Assembly: GCA_027422505.1 (NCBI GenBank)
Contig: JAPQWV010000018.1
Coordinates: 11,054,001 to 11,118,000, forward strand
DNA: 64,000 nt
Source: Craterostigma plantagineum
Lineage: Eukaryota > Streptophyta > Magnoliopsida > Lamiales > Linderniaceae
Direction: 5' to 3'
Shown here: positions 29,135-39,438 of the stretch, piece by piece
Numbering within the stretch: the first letter of the stretch is position 1
How the letters are laid out: each line of letters begins with the position of its first letter
Notes under the pieces: generated by a model
What the model saw: only the letters and a program-made list of their open reading frames with translations
Database searches by the model: none
What the model was told of the DNA's origin: nothing
Program-made: the position numbers and the translations under genes

Positions 29135-31644
29135 TGTGGCGACCCTACTTCCTAACTAGAATTATTGGCGGATTTCCGCAACGAAAGTTGCGGAGGACCC
29201 AATTTATTAAAAACTTTTTAATGAAAATAATGTACATATATAAACTAAGTCGGGTTTACAAAATGCGTCTGTATAATACAACGGGCCGGAGCCCCAAAAA
29301 TCTAAACCCGACTATCCTACGCCCTTCCACAGGTCGCGTCCCATGTACCGCTCCGCCCTCAAAAGCCCGTGGAGTCACCGCCGCCAGCCAGCCTATATCT
29401 CAACCCTGACACCCATCGGTGTCGGGCTCAGTCCCACCTGAAAAATATAACCCTGAGCAAAATGCCCAGTAGGTGGCAGTAAAGACATGCAATATATGGG
29501 TGCGTGCACTCAACCCAATCCCATGTCCTCACACATAAAATATGCACGCTCAACCTATCACATCTCATCACATAGCAGGGCTCTCGGCTAGACTCAGCAC
29601 CCACGCGCGCAATGGCAAAGTATGCAATAATCATGCGGTAGCCCACGCCGGTCGTGCCGGGTCGCTCCTTCCGCACACAATCTCAACCCAACGACTTTTC
29701 CCCGAGTGGCCTACCACCAACCCGGGTAGACAGGAATCTCACATCTGTCGGCCATCCCTGAGCCAAATAATATCCGGTGGTGTGCACCTCGGGTGGCTCA
29801 ATCCCGAGTAGATGGGTGTCGCAAACCCCCTCTCCCACCAGGTGCTACACGAGTCTAACCTCGACGACCAATAAAGGTCACTCTACCCCACTCAACCGAC
29901 ACCGTAAGGTGTCGCCGTACCAATACGGTACCATCATTTCTCCCGTGCATGTCGTGAAATGCACATATAATTAATCACATAAAATACGTACATTGAAATC
30001 ACGTAATCGTATAGTATTTAAACTAGGCCGATGGTTTAAAAATCCAAAAATAATATTTATAATTTAAAATATGGGTTGACCAGAAAATATACGTTATAGT
30101 ACGAAAATATTTTATTTAAAAGTGATTTGGGCTGAAAACCATTTTATTTAAAATGTTTGGGCCTGAAATAGGGCAAAACCCCAAAACAAGTCCGCTAGTC
30201 AACACACACCAAATTTGGTCAAAGCCCAAATCAGATTTCGCCCGAAACCCACATTTAAACGCTTGGTCAACGCGCGAAACGATCGGGTCAACACCCAATT
30301 CGCGAAAGCACTCACTGTGTTTTGCGCGTCGTCCAATTTCAATTTGGTCAACCCGAAACTCATCGAGTCAAAGTCCAAATTCGCAAACCATCACTGAATT
30401 CGCGATTCGTTCGATCGGCCAGCGAAACCCGATTTAAAGCCTGCGAAACCCGACTCTCCTCACAGGAATCACCCCGTGATTTGAAATCGGCCCGCGAAAT
30501 TCATTGTCGGCCCGCAGCGTCTCTCACAATTCGAAATTCGCTTCAGCCCGCGAAACCCGACTTCTGGCCCGCGAAACTCATTTTTTTACATACTGCGAAA
30601 ATCTATTTTGGCCCGCGAAACACTTTCACAACCCGAAATTCCAATCGGCCGAAACTGAAATCGATCGAAACTTAGAATCGATCGAAATTACCTATCACTT
30701 AAAAATTATTTCACCCGATTTACAAATCAAACACCGGCCCGCAATTTAAAATCGCCCGAAACTTATAATTTGCTCGAAACTAATAATCGATCGAAACTAA
30801 TAATCGATCGAAACTAATAATCGCCCGAAACCTATCAATTTCACGACTACTGTTTCATCGAAACTCAAGTTCATACTAAAACCCTAATCTTTTCAGAATT
30901 TCTCCACACTAAACACATTCCAGAATTAACATAAATGCATATCAGATCATAGAACTCATAGATTGAGCTCTAACACACATCAAACCCGTCAAGAACATGT
31001 ATGAAAATTTCAAAAATCATAAAATAAATCTTTTTGAATTCGAATGACCTTTCAATCAGATTCTAAGCATTTTTAGGAATTTAGTACGGGTTGTAGGGGT
31101 TAAAAACCACCTACCTAGCCTCCAAGCTAATTTGAATTAAAACCCTAGGTTGAAATCTGCTCGAGTTCGCCAGCTCCTTCACTGTTTTGGTCGTCACCTC
31201 CTAGCTATGTTTGGAGTTTAATTCTTAAGTTGCAAGCGACAAGAGCTTGTTTGCTTCTCCTTTCACGTTGCTTTTCTCAAGATGCAAATGAGGGTTTTCT
31301 TCTGATTTTTCTAACTTTATCTAGTTTCTACTACTAAGCATGCATGTGCATCATTCCATCGTTACTTTCCTTACTCATTAAGTAATGTCTCATGCTTATC
31401 TTGATTATTTGGGCCAAGCTAATTATTTATATGGGTCTCAAATCGATTTCCCTATCTAATTGTTACCCCTCCTTGGGCTTTTATAATATTTCGTGTTAGC
31501 TAATTTAGCTCATATTACTTTATCTAATTTCCGGGCCCAATTATTCTCTTCGACTTAATTCCAAAAATCCACTATGTCCGAAAATTAACTTCATTAATTT
31601 CGAATATTACAAAATAATCCCGTATTAATTTTACGGGTATTACA
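29135..31644 (-). repeat. Gypsy 3' LTR (2510 bp)
   Basis: Compared with the other LTR it has extra short stretches, such as AAGGTGTCGCCGT near 29910 and CAAACCATCA near 30384. The part 30480-30840 is rich in GCCCGCGAAA and TCGATCGAAACT repeats. Reading frames on the plus strand here are not coding. Confidence 0.95.
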
Positions 31645-31658
31645 TCCTCCCCCCCTTA
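31645..31658 (-). other. Gypsy polypurine tract
   Basis: The minus strand reads TTAAGGGGGGGAGGA directly before TGTAATACCC. Confidence 0.85.
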
Positions 31659-31728
31659 AAAGAAATTTGGTCCCCGAAATTTAAGTCGTCGAAAACAACT
31701 CGGGGTACTTCTTGCGCATGTCGTCTTT

Positions 31729-33321
31729 TCATTCCCAAGTGACTTCTTCCATTGTCTGGTTCCGCCACAAGACCTTCACTAGGGGGATGTTCTTATTCCT
31801 ATGTCGCTTCACCTCGTACATTAAAATCTCTACCGGCCTTTCTTCATAACTCAAGTCCGGTTTCAATTGCTGATGAAGCGTCTCACTTCGTAGCACATGA
31901 CTCGAATCCGGAACGTACTTCCGTAACGTAGATACATGGAAGACGTCATGGACTTGTGCTAAAGAGGTCGGCAATTCTAGCTCGTACGCTACTTCACCGA
32001 CTCTATTCAAAATATTGAAACGTCCTATATATCTTGGACTCAACTTCCCTTTCCGTCCGAATCTCTTAACTCCTTTCATCGGTGATATTTTCAAGAAGAC
32101 TTGATCGCCTTCTTCAAATTCCAACGGCCTTCGTCTTTTATCTGCGAAGCTCTTCTGACGACTTTGCGCCGTTTGCATTCTCTCCCGAATTTTATTAACA
32201 GCTTCGGTCATTTCCCGAACCATTTCGGGACCTAACAGCACTTTTTCGCCGATTTCGTCCCAATGTACTGGGGATCGACATCTAAGCCCATACAAGGCTT
32301 CGTAAGGTGCCATCCCGATCGTAGCTTGAAAGCTGTTGTTGTACGAAAATTCGATAAGTGGGAGGTACTTACTCCAGCTTCCTCGGAAATCCAGTACACA
32401 TGCCCTTAGCATATCCTCGAGCGTCTGGATCGTTCTCCCCGATTGCCCGTCCGTCTGAGGATGATAGGCTGAACTAAATGATAGTTTGGTTCCTAAAGCT
32501 TTCTGCAAGCTCCCCCTGAATTGTGATAAAAATCTCGAATCGCGGTCGGAAACTATTGACATCGGAATACCATGTAGTCTCACTATTTGCTGAATGTACA
32601 GCTCTGCAAACTTCTCCATGGGATAAGTCCGGTTGATCGGTAGAAAGTGGGTAGATTTCGTCAGTCTATCAACGACTACCCAAATTGCATCATGCCCCTT
32701 CACAGTCTTGGGTAATCCGACGATGAAATCCATGGTTATGTGGTCCCACTTCCACTCGGGAACCATCAACGGTTGTAGCGTTCCTGCCGGCCTTTGATGT
32801 TCTGCATTGATTTGTTGGCAAATCAGACATCGACTTACGAAAGTAGCAACGTCTCTTTTCATTCCAGGCCACCAGTAACTCATTCGTAAATCCCGATACA
32901 TCTTCGTCGCACCAGGATGCACCGAGTAGATTGTCGCATGTGCCTCTGTCATCAACGTCCGACGGATTTCTTCATCTTTAGGCACGTACAACCGATTTCT
33001 AAATCGTAAGCTCCCGTCTTCTCGGAATTCGAATTCCGACGGAACATCTTCATCTCGTTCATCTCGAACCTTCAGGTATAATTCGTCTTTCTTTTGTGCT
33101 TCGAGGATCCGATCTAACAGTGTCGGCTTGAGAGTCAACGCTGCCAATCTTATCTCAATCTCCCAGAACTGAATTACTTCAACTCCAAGTTGGCACAATT
33201 CAGTATTCACGGCTTTTCGGCTCAACGCGTCTACGACCACATTAGCTTTTCCTGGGTGATAGTTTATCACACAGTCGTAGTCCTTCACTAGTTCGAGCCA
33301 TCGTCTTTGCCTCATATTCAA
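31729..33321 (-). pseudogene. pol: Gypsy RNase H end and integrase, catalytic Glu lost
   Basis: An open frame of 530 codons. It has the end of RNase H ([31 protein letters not shown]), an HHCC zinc-binding segment ([10 protein letters not shown] to CLICQQ), and the integrase core with Asp198 ([11 protein letters not shown]) and Asp259 ([10 protein letters not shown]). The third catalytic position reads [17 protein letters not shown]: Gly at codon 295 (plus 32437-32439, GGG) where the family has Glu. The C-terminal part ([40 protein letters not shown]) is complete. The frame is otherwise intact, so the Glu to Gly change is probably one recent substitution. The enzyme should not catalyse strand transfer. 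Confidence 0.9.
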
Positions 33322-33517
33322 CTCCTTCTGTGTGAAGAAGTACTTTATTGTGATCTGTGAAGATCTCGCACCTTTCTCCGTACAGATAGTGTCGCCAGAT
33401 TTTAAAAGCGAACACTACTGCAGCGAGTTCAAGATCATGGGTGGGGTAATTCTTCTCATACGGCTTCAACTGTCGGGAGGCGTAAGCAATCACCTTCCCA
33501 TCTGCATTAACACGCAC
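33242..33517 (-). pseudogene. pol: Gypsy RNase H, frameshifted
   Basis: [40 protein letters not shown] and FTDHNK are RNase H motifs. After TDH the frame shifts, and the rest is found in the overlapping frame of 31729-33321. A stop also separates it from RT near 33490. Confidence 0.85.
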
Positions 33518-34641
33518 CCCAAGCCATTCTTCGAGGCGTCGCTATATACCGAAAATCCTTCCGTACCCGAAGGTATTGCTAAGACTGGAGCAGTCGTCAC
33601 TCTCTTCTTCAACTCCTGGAAGCTTTGCTCACATTCTTCAGTCCATTTGTACGAAACGTTCTTCTTCGTCAGGTTTGTGAGCGTCGAGGCTATACTGGAA
33701 AAATCTTTGATGAACTTCCGATAGTATCCAGCAAGCCCAAGAAAACTTCTAACCTCCGTGGGAGTGGTTGGTCGCGGCCATTTGTCTATTGCTTCAATCT
33801 TGCTGGGGTCCACTGAAATTCCATCTCCCGAAATAATGTGCCCCAGAAAAGCCACTTGTTCCAACCAGAACTCGCATTTCTTGAATTTAGCGAATAATTG
33901 CTTCTCTCGGAGAATTCCAAGGATCGTTCTCAGGTGTTCCTCGTGTTCTTCTTTGGTCTTAGAATAAATGAGAATATCGTCAATAAAGACGATGACGAAG
34001 CGGTCCAGAAACTCTTTAAACACTCGGTTCATCAGATCCATGAAAGCAGCAGGAGCATTCGTTAGCCCGAAAGGCATGACCAAGAATTCATAGTGGCCGT
34101 ACCTCGTGCTGAAAGCAGTTTTGGGAACATCCGTCTCACGGATCCTTAATTGATGATAACCGGAATGTAGGTCAATCTTCGAGAATACCGTCGCCCCTTG
34201 TAATTGATCAAATAGATCGTCTATCCTCGGAAACGGATACTTATTTTTGATCGTGATTTTATTAAGCTCACGATAATCGATGCACATCCTCATCGACCCG
34301 TCTTTCTTCTTAAGAAAAAGTACTGGGGCTCCCCAAGGCGAGAAACTAGGTTGAATAAAACCCTTTTGCATCAAATCTTCTAATTGCTCCTTTAGTTCTC
34401 GTAACTCGTTCGGCGCTAACCGATACGGAGATTTAGAGATCAGGGCAGCTCCCGGTACAAGATCAATAACAAATTCAATTTCCCGATCTGGTGGTAATCT
34501 CGGAAGATCCTCGGGGAATACCTCGGGGTATTCATTTACTACTGGAACCTCCTCAAGCTTCGGCTGGGAAGATTCCTCGGCTTTCACCGCGAAGATCAGG
34601 AACGATTCGCAACCCGTATTCACGAGTCGTTGAGCTTTCAA
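33490..34641 (-). CDS. pol: Gypsy reverse transcriptase
   Basis: An open frame of 383 codons. RT motifs are in order: [84 protein letters not shown], and the catalytic [26 protein letters not shown] and the start of RNase H follow ([18 protein letters not shown]). The frame ends with a stop after MQMGR. All visible RT catalytic residues are present. In the original element it would be part of one gag-pol polyprotein; here it is cut off by stops on both sides (34720 and 33490). Confidence 0.9.
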   Translation of the reverse strand: MKAQRLVNTGCESFLIFAVKAEESSQPKLEEVPVVNEYPEVFPEDLPRLPPDREIEFVIDLVPGAALISKSPYRLAPNELRELKEQLEDLMQKGFIQPSFSPWGAPVLFLKKKDGSMRMCIDYRELNKITIKNKYPFPRIDDLFDQLQGATVFSKIDLHSGYHQLRIRETDVPKTAFSTRYGHYEFLVMPFGLTNAPAAFMDLMNRVFKEFLDRFVIVFIDDILIYSKTKEEHEEHLRTILGILREKQLFAKFKKCEFWLEQVAFLGHIISGDGISVDPSKIEAIDKWPRPTTPTEVRSFLGLAGYYRKFIKDFSSIASTLTNLTKKNVSYKWTEECEQSFQELKKRVTTAPVLAIPSGTEGFSVYSDASKNGLGCVLMQMGR

Positions 34642-34788
34642 AGCAGAAATCCGAGCGATGGTCTTACCATTCTTCTTTCCCGAAAATTCAAATTCCTCTC
34701 CCTCGGGAGGAACCTAACTACCCTCTTTGAGCAATCGATAATGGCCCTGTACTTCGAGAGCCAATCCATCCCGAATATGATGTCGTAA

Positions 34789-35268
34789 TCATTCATCGGG
34801 AAGGTCTATATCTAATTCCCTCCCTTCAATCTTAACAGGACAATTTTCTACCACTAAGTTGGTCCGAGTTGGATCTCCATGTGGTAGGGATACTATAAAA
34901 TTGCATGAGGAATGGGTGGGATATATTCCCGCCCGGGTCACGAAATTAGCCGACACAAACGAATGTGTGGCTCCAGAGTCAATCAGTATTGAAGATGGTA
35001 CGTGAAAGATATTCAACGTACCAGTCACTACAGCTGGGTTCTCCTCCGCCTCTTCGTGGGTAAGTGTAAAAACTCGTGCAGGTACAGGTGGAGGTCGAAT
35101 CAGATTCTGCGGCTGATTTTGCAGTCGAGGTTGACCTTCCGTGCAATTCCGTGCAGTGTGCCCAGTCTTTCCGCACCGGAAGTACTGTAGATTCTGCGCA
35201 GGTCGAGGTCCGTAGCAGATGCCGAAGTGATTTCTTCCGCACTGCTGACACTGTGGTGCTGGCATCAC
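34789..35268 (-). pseudogene. pol: Gypsy zinc knuckle and aspartic protease
   Basis: Two Cys-rich segments begin it (CQQCGRNHFGIC and YFRCGKTGHTARNC). In the second, the first Cys of CX2CX4HX4C is Tyr (TAC). The protease active site is ILIDSGATHSFVS (Asp at codon 97). The frame continues gag in the same phase after one TGA at about 35272, and ends with a stop at 34789 inside the protease C-terminal region. It is therefore interrupted on both sides. Confidence 0.85.
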
Positions 35269-35271
35269 TGG

Positions 35272-36155
35272 TCAATAGGGAACGTTGGTTGGTCCCTGGC
35301 TAACATTCGGCCGCCACATCTGTTGGCCCGGTCGATTGCCTTTATTCTTCGGGCCCTTGCCGAAGAATTGCCGTTTCTGACTGCTTCCTCCCTGCTGGCT
35401 CTCTCTCTTTCGGTTCGCTTCCTGGGCCTCTCTCACAACTCCTTCTGCCTGTTCGGCTATCAGCGCACGCTCTGTTGCTTGGCGGAATTCCAGCTGACGT
35501 ACACCCGCTATACTCAAGTCCCGATAGAACTCGGGTTTCAGCCCTCTGAGAAATCTCGTCACCTTCAGCGTGTTGGTCGCAACGAGATGCGGGGCAAAAC
35601 GCAACAATTCCTCAAATCGGCGAATATATTCCGCCTCTGGCATACGGCCTTGCTTCAGATTCATAAATTCGTACATCCGCTGCTTCTGGTCGTGAGCAGT
35701 GAAGTACTTGTCGTAGAAAAGTTCTCTGAAGCGCTCCCACGACATAGTAGCGGGATCCTCTAACACCTTTATGGTGTTCCACCAGAACCGCGCGCTTCCC
35801 CGAAGTAGGGAAACGGCACACAACACCTTCTCATTATTCGGCACTCGGCTATACACAAAGAGATCTTCTATTGTGCCGATCCAATCCTCGGCCACTGCAG
35901 TGTTAGCGGCCTCGGCGAAGGTTGGGGATTAAGTTTGCGGAATCTCTCCCCAATAATTTCAACACGATCAGGTTGCGGGGAGGAACGGTGCACAGATGAG
36001 CTCCGATGATTGATCACGTCATTGATTTGGTCGGACTGACGCTGGATCAGTTCAGTCAGACGGTGGATGGTATCTCTCTCGCGAGTCGAGGACTCAGATT
36101 CATCCCGCCGACTCGTTTCTCCTGCGAACTCTCGTCTAGGTCTACCCCTCGACAT
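35272..36155 (-). pseudogene. gag: Gypsy Gag, one-base frameshift
   Basis: Starts MSRGRPRREFAGETSRRDES (36155) with a charged N-terminus. Near 35930 the frame must change by one base at a run of C (AATCCCCAACC), then continues as TFAEAANTAVAEDWIGTIED, VLCAVSLLRGSARFWWNTIK, FRELFYDKYFTAHDQKQRMY and LKQGRMPEAEYIRRFEELLR, the usual gypsy gag core. It ends PNVSQGPTNVPY and a TGA, beyond which the zinc knuckle follows in frame. Gag forms the particle and packages RNA. Confidence 0.9.
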
Positions 36156-36294
36156 TCCCAGGTACTATATAACATATAAATACGTAATTAAAAACACATA
36201 ATCACATCGAAACACGTAATACCTACAGGCAAGGCTGGTTCTCCCGGCTTCTGAGCGGCAGTACATGGACAGTCTTCAGAATCTAAAATCTAAT

Positions 36295-36306
36295 GCTCTG
36301 ATACAA
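36295..36306 (-). other. Gypsy primer-binding site
   Basis: TTGTATCAGAGC on the minus strand, two bases beyond the LTR end CCACA. Confidence 0.9.
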
Positions 36307-36308
36307 CC

Positions 36309-38790
36309 TGTGGCGACCCTACTTCCTAACTAGAATTATTGGCGGATTTCCGCAACGAAATTCGCGGAGGACCCGATTTATTAAAAACTTTTTAATGAAA
36401 ATAATGTACATATATAAACTAAGTCGGGTTTACAAAATGCGTCTATATAATACAACGGGCGGAGCCCCAAAAATCTAAACCCGACTATCCTACCCCCTCC
36501 ACAGGTCGCGTCCCATGTACCGCTCGCCCTCAAAAGCCCGTGGAGTCACCGCCGCCAGGCAGCCTATATCTCAATCCTGACACCCATCGGTGTCGGGCTC
36601 AGTCCCACCTGAAAAATATAACCCTGAGCAAAATGCCCAGTAGGTGGCAGTAAAAACATGCAATATATGCGTGCGTGCACTCAACTCAATCCCATGTCCT
36701 CACACATAAAATATGCACGCTCAACCTATCACATCTCATCACATAACAGGGCCCTCGGCTAGACTCAGCACCCACGCGCGCAATGGCAAAGTATGCCATA
36801 ATCATGCGGTAGCCCACGCCGGTCGTGCCGGGTCGCTCCTTCCGCACACAATCTCAACCCAACGACTTTTCCCCGAGTGGCCTACCACCAACCCGTGTAG
36901 ACAGGAATCTCACATCTGTCGGTCGTCCCTGAGCCAAATAATATCCGGTGGTGGGCACCTCGGGTGGCTCAATCCCGAGTAGATGGGTGTCGCAAACCCC
37001 CTCTCCAACCAGGTGCTACACGAGTCTAACCTCGACGACCAATAAAGGTCACTCTACCCCACTCCACCGACACCGTACCAATACGGTACCATCATCTCTC
37101 CCGTGCATGTCGTGAAATGCACATATAATAAATCACATAAAATACGTACATTGAAATCACGTAATCGTATAGTATTTAAACTAGGCCGATGGTTTAAAAA
37201 TCCAAAAATAGTATTTATAATTTAAAATATGGGTTGACCCGAAAATATACGTTATAGTACGAAAATATTTTATTTAAAAGTGATTTGGGCTTAAAACCAT
37301 TTATTTAAAATGTTTGGGCCTGAAATAGGGCAAAAGCCCAAAACAAGTCCGCTAGTCAACACACACCAAATTTGGTCAAAGCCCAAATCAGATTTCGCCC
37401 GAAACCCACATTTAAACGCTTGGTCAACGCGCAAAACGATCGGGTCAACACCCGATTCGCGAAATCACTCAATGTGTTTTGCGCGTCGTCCAATTTCAAT
37501 TTGGTCAACCCGAAACTCATCGAGTCAAAGTCCAAATTCGCTGAATTCGCGATTCGTTCGATCGGCCAGCGAAACCCGATTTAAAGCCCGCGAAACCCGA
37601 CTCTCCTCACAGGAATCACCCCGTGATTTGAAATCGGCCCGCGAAATTCATTGTCGGCCCGCAGCGTCTCTCACAATTCGAAATTCGCTTCAGCCCGCGA
37701 AACCCGACTTCTGGCCCGCGAAACTCATTTTTTTACATACTGCGAAAATCTATTTTGGCCCGCGAAACACTTTCACAACCCGAAATTCCAATCGGCCGAA
37801 ACTGAAATCGATCGAAACTTAGAATCGATCGAAATTACCTATCACTTAAAAATTATTTCACCCGATTTACAAATCAAACACCGGCCCGCAATTTAAAATC
37901 GCCCGAAACTTATAATTTGCTCGAAACTAATAATCGATCGAAACTAATAATCGATCGAAACTAATAATCGCCCGAAACCTATCAATTTCACGACTACTGT
38001 TTCATCGAAACTCAAGTTCATACTAAAACCCTAATCTTTTCAGAATTTCTCCACACTAAACACATTCCAGAATTAACATAAATGCATATCAGATCATAGA
38101 ACTCATAGATTGAGCTCTAACACACATCAAACCCGTCAAGAACATGTATGAAAATTTCAAAAATCATAAAATAAATCTTTTTGAATTCGAATGACCTTTC
38201 AATCAGATTCTAAGCATTTTTAGGAATTTAGTACGGGTTGTAGGGGTTAAAAACCACCTACCTAGCCTCCAAGCTAATTTGAATTAAAACCCTAGGTTGA
38301 AATCTGCTCGAGTTCGCCAGCTCCTTCACTGTTTTGGTCGTCACCTCCTAGCTATGTTTGGAGTTTAATTCTTAAGTTGCAAGCGACAAGAGCTTGTTTG
38401 CTTCTCCTTTCACGTTGCTTTTCTCAAGATGCAAATGAGGGTTTTCTTCTGATTTTCTAACTTTATCTAGCTTCTACTACTAAGCATGCATGTGCATCAT
38501 TCCATCGTTACTTTCCTTACTCATTAAGTAATGTCTCATACTTATCTTGATTATTTGGGCCAAGCTAATTATTTATATGGGTCTCAAATAGATTTCCCTA
38601 TCTAATTGTAACCCCTCCTTGGGCTTTTATAATATTTCGTGTTAGCTAATTTAGCTCATATTACTTTATCTAATTTCCGGGCCCAATTATTCTCTTCGAC
38701 TTAATTCCAAAAATCCACTATGTCCGAAAATTAACTTCATTAATTTCGAACATTACAAAATAATCCCGTATTAATTTTACGGGTATTACA
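36309..38790 (-). repeat. Gypsy 5' LTR (2482 bp)
   Basis: Same ends and order as the 3' LTR. It lacks about 13 bp at the GTGTCG hairpin region (near 37076) and about 10 bp near 37540 that the 3' LTR has, and is otherwise almost the same by eye. Confidence 0.95.
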
Positions 38791-38795
38791 TTCTT

Positions 38796-39410
38796 GGACC
38801 GCTTTTTCTCCTTTTGTCTGATCTGTTCTGCAAGGTCGTTCCAGATCAGCTGGGCGAAATCGTAATTCCTCGAGAAAACGACTCCGTGAAAAATCCGAAG
38901 GATGCGACCGTTGCCCTTATCGAAGCCGGCGTGATTCGGAGATAGACACTTGTTCACGATCCCGATCAGTGTCTTCCATGGGTGAGGGATACCGTTGCTC
39001 TGAACCTGAGCGAGCTTGGTGAGCGGCGGACGGTACCCCATTGGGAGGAAATCAGCCACCAGTTCTTCATCTGATGGGAGGGTGTCGTAGTTTTGGCTGT
39101 GAGGGAGGTCAAGTAGAGCTCTGAACTCGTTCTTGCCCATGCAGATGTGCCTTGTCCCTACGACCGTCGTGAAATGGTATCCCCCGCCCAAGATGATGCT
39201 TTTGATCATCCCCCAAAACTGCTGGAGGTAGACCATCGACACTGATGCCGTCACGGTAAGTCCATGCCATAGTGGATGGCCTTGAAGGATAGACACGATA
39301 ATGTCGTCTGGACACCGGAAGGTGGCCAGGTCCAATTGGAAGTTCGTGTCGTGGACATTGAGGTATAAGGACTTCTCGTATATGTGATTATATGTTGGAT
39401 AGCGATCCGT
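38796..39410 (-). pseudogene. Copia-1 ORF2, 5' part, interrupted by the gypsy
   Basis: The frame reads TDRYPTYNHIYEKSLYLNVH, LATFRCPDDIIVSILQGHPL, LGGGYHFTTVVGTRHICMGK, LPMGYRPPLTKLAQVQSNGI and IRQKEKKRSKN up to the TTCTT duplication at 38795. Without the gypsy the next codons are those at 29134 (VPYARWFSVI). Proteins of this type occur downstream of copia pol in large plant retrotransposons and are annotated as transposon-related without known activity. It opens at a splice-acceptor-like site (39411-39413). No signal peptide or enzyme motif was seen. Confidence 0.65.
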
Positions 39411-39438
39411 CTGAAAAAAATATAACAAATCATTAGTT
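39411..39438 (-). promoter_or_regulatory. Candidate 3' splice site ahead of Copia-1 ORF2
   Basis: The minus strand reads GTTATATTTTTTTCAG followed by ACGGATCGC, with CTAAT (branch-like) about 22 bases upstream of the AG. The open frame continues directly after the AG. It would allow ORF2 to be expressed from a spliced subgenomic RNA. Confidence 0.45.

Larger units (their letters stand above)
29135..38790 (-). mobile_element. Tekay/Del-like Ty3/gypsy element with perfect target duplication
   Basis: LTRs at 36309-38790 (5') and 29135-31644 (3') both run TGTAATACCCG...GGGTCGCCACA. The primer site lies at 36295-36306 (TTGTATCAGAGC, one change from tRNA-Met complement) and the purine tract at 31645-31658. 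The 5 bp on either side are TTCTT (29130-29134 and 38791-38795). Order gag, protease, RT, RNase H, integrase is gypsy. An integrase tail with [19 protein letters not shown] and EVTWE fits the Tekay/Del chromovirus group. LTRs look nearly identical apart from a few small indels, so it is young, but gag, protease, RNase H and integrase carry defects. Confidence 0.95.

Noticed and set aside
29542..30675. Plus-strand open frames in the gypsy LTR (repeated at 36713-37822)
   Set aside because: They lie in LTR sequence opposite to the element's own genes, are rich in simple repeats, and are duplicated only because the LTR is.
26245..39410. An endogenous pararetrovirus or a true envelope gene
   Set aside because: No movement protein, coat or caulimovirus RT motifs and no membrane segment were seen; the ORF lies between copia RNase H and a copia purine tract and LTR.
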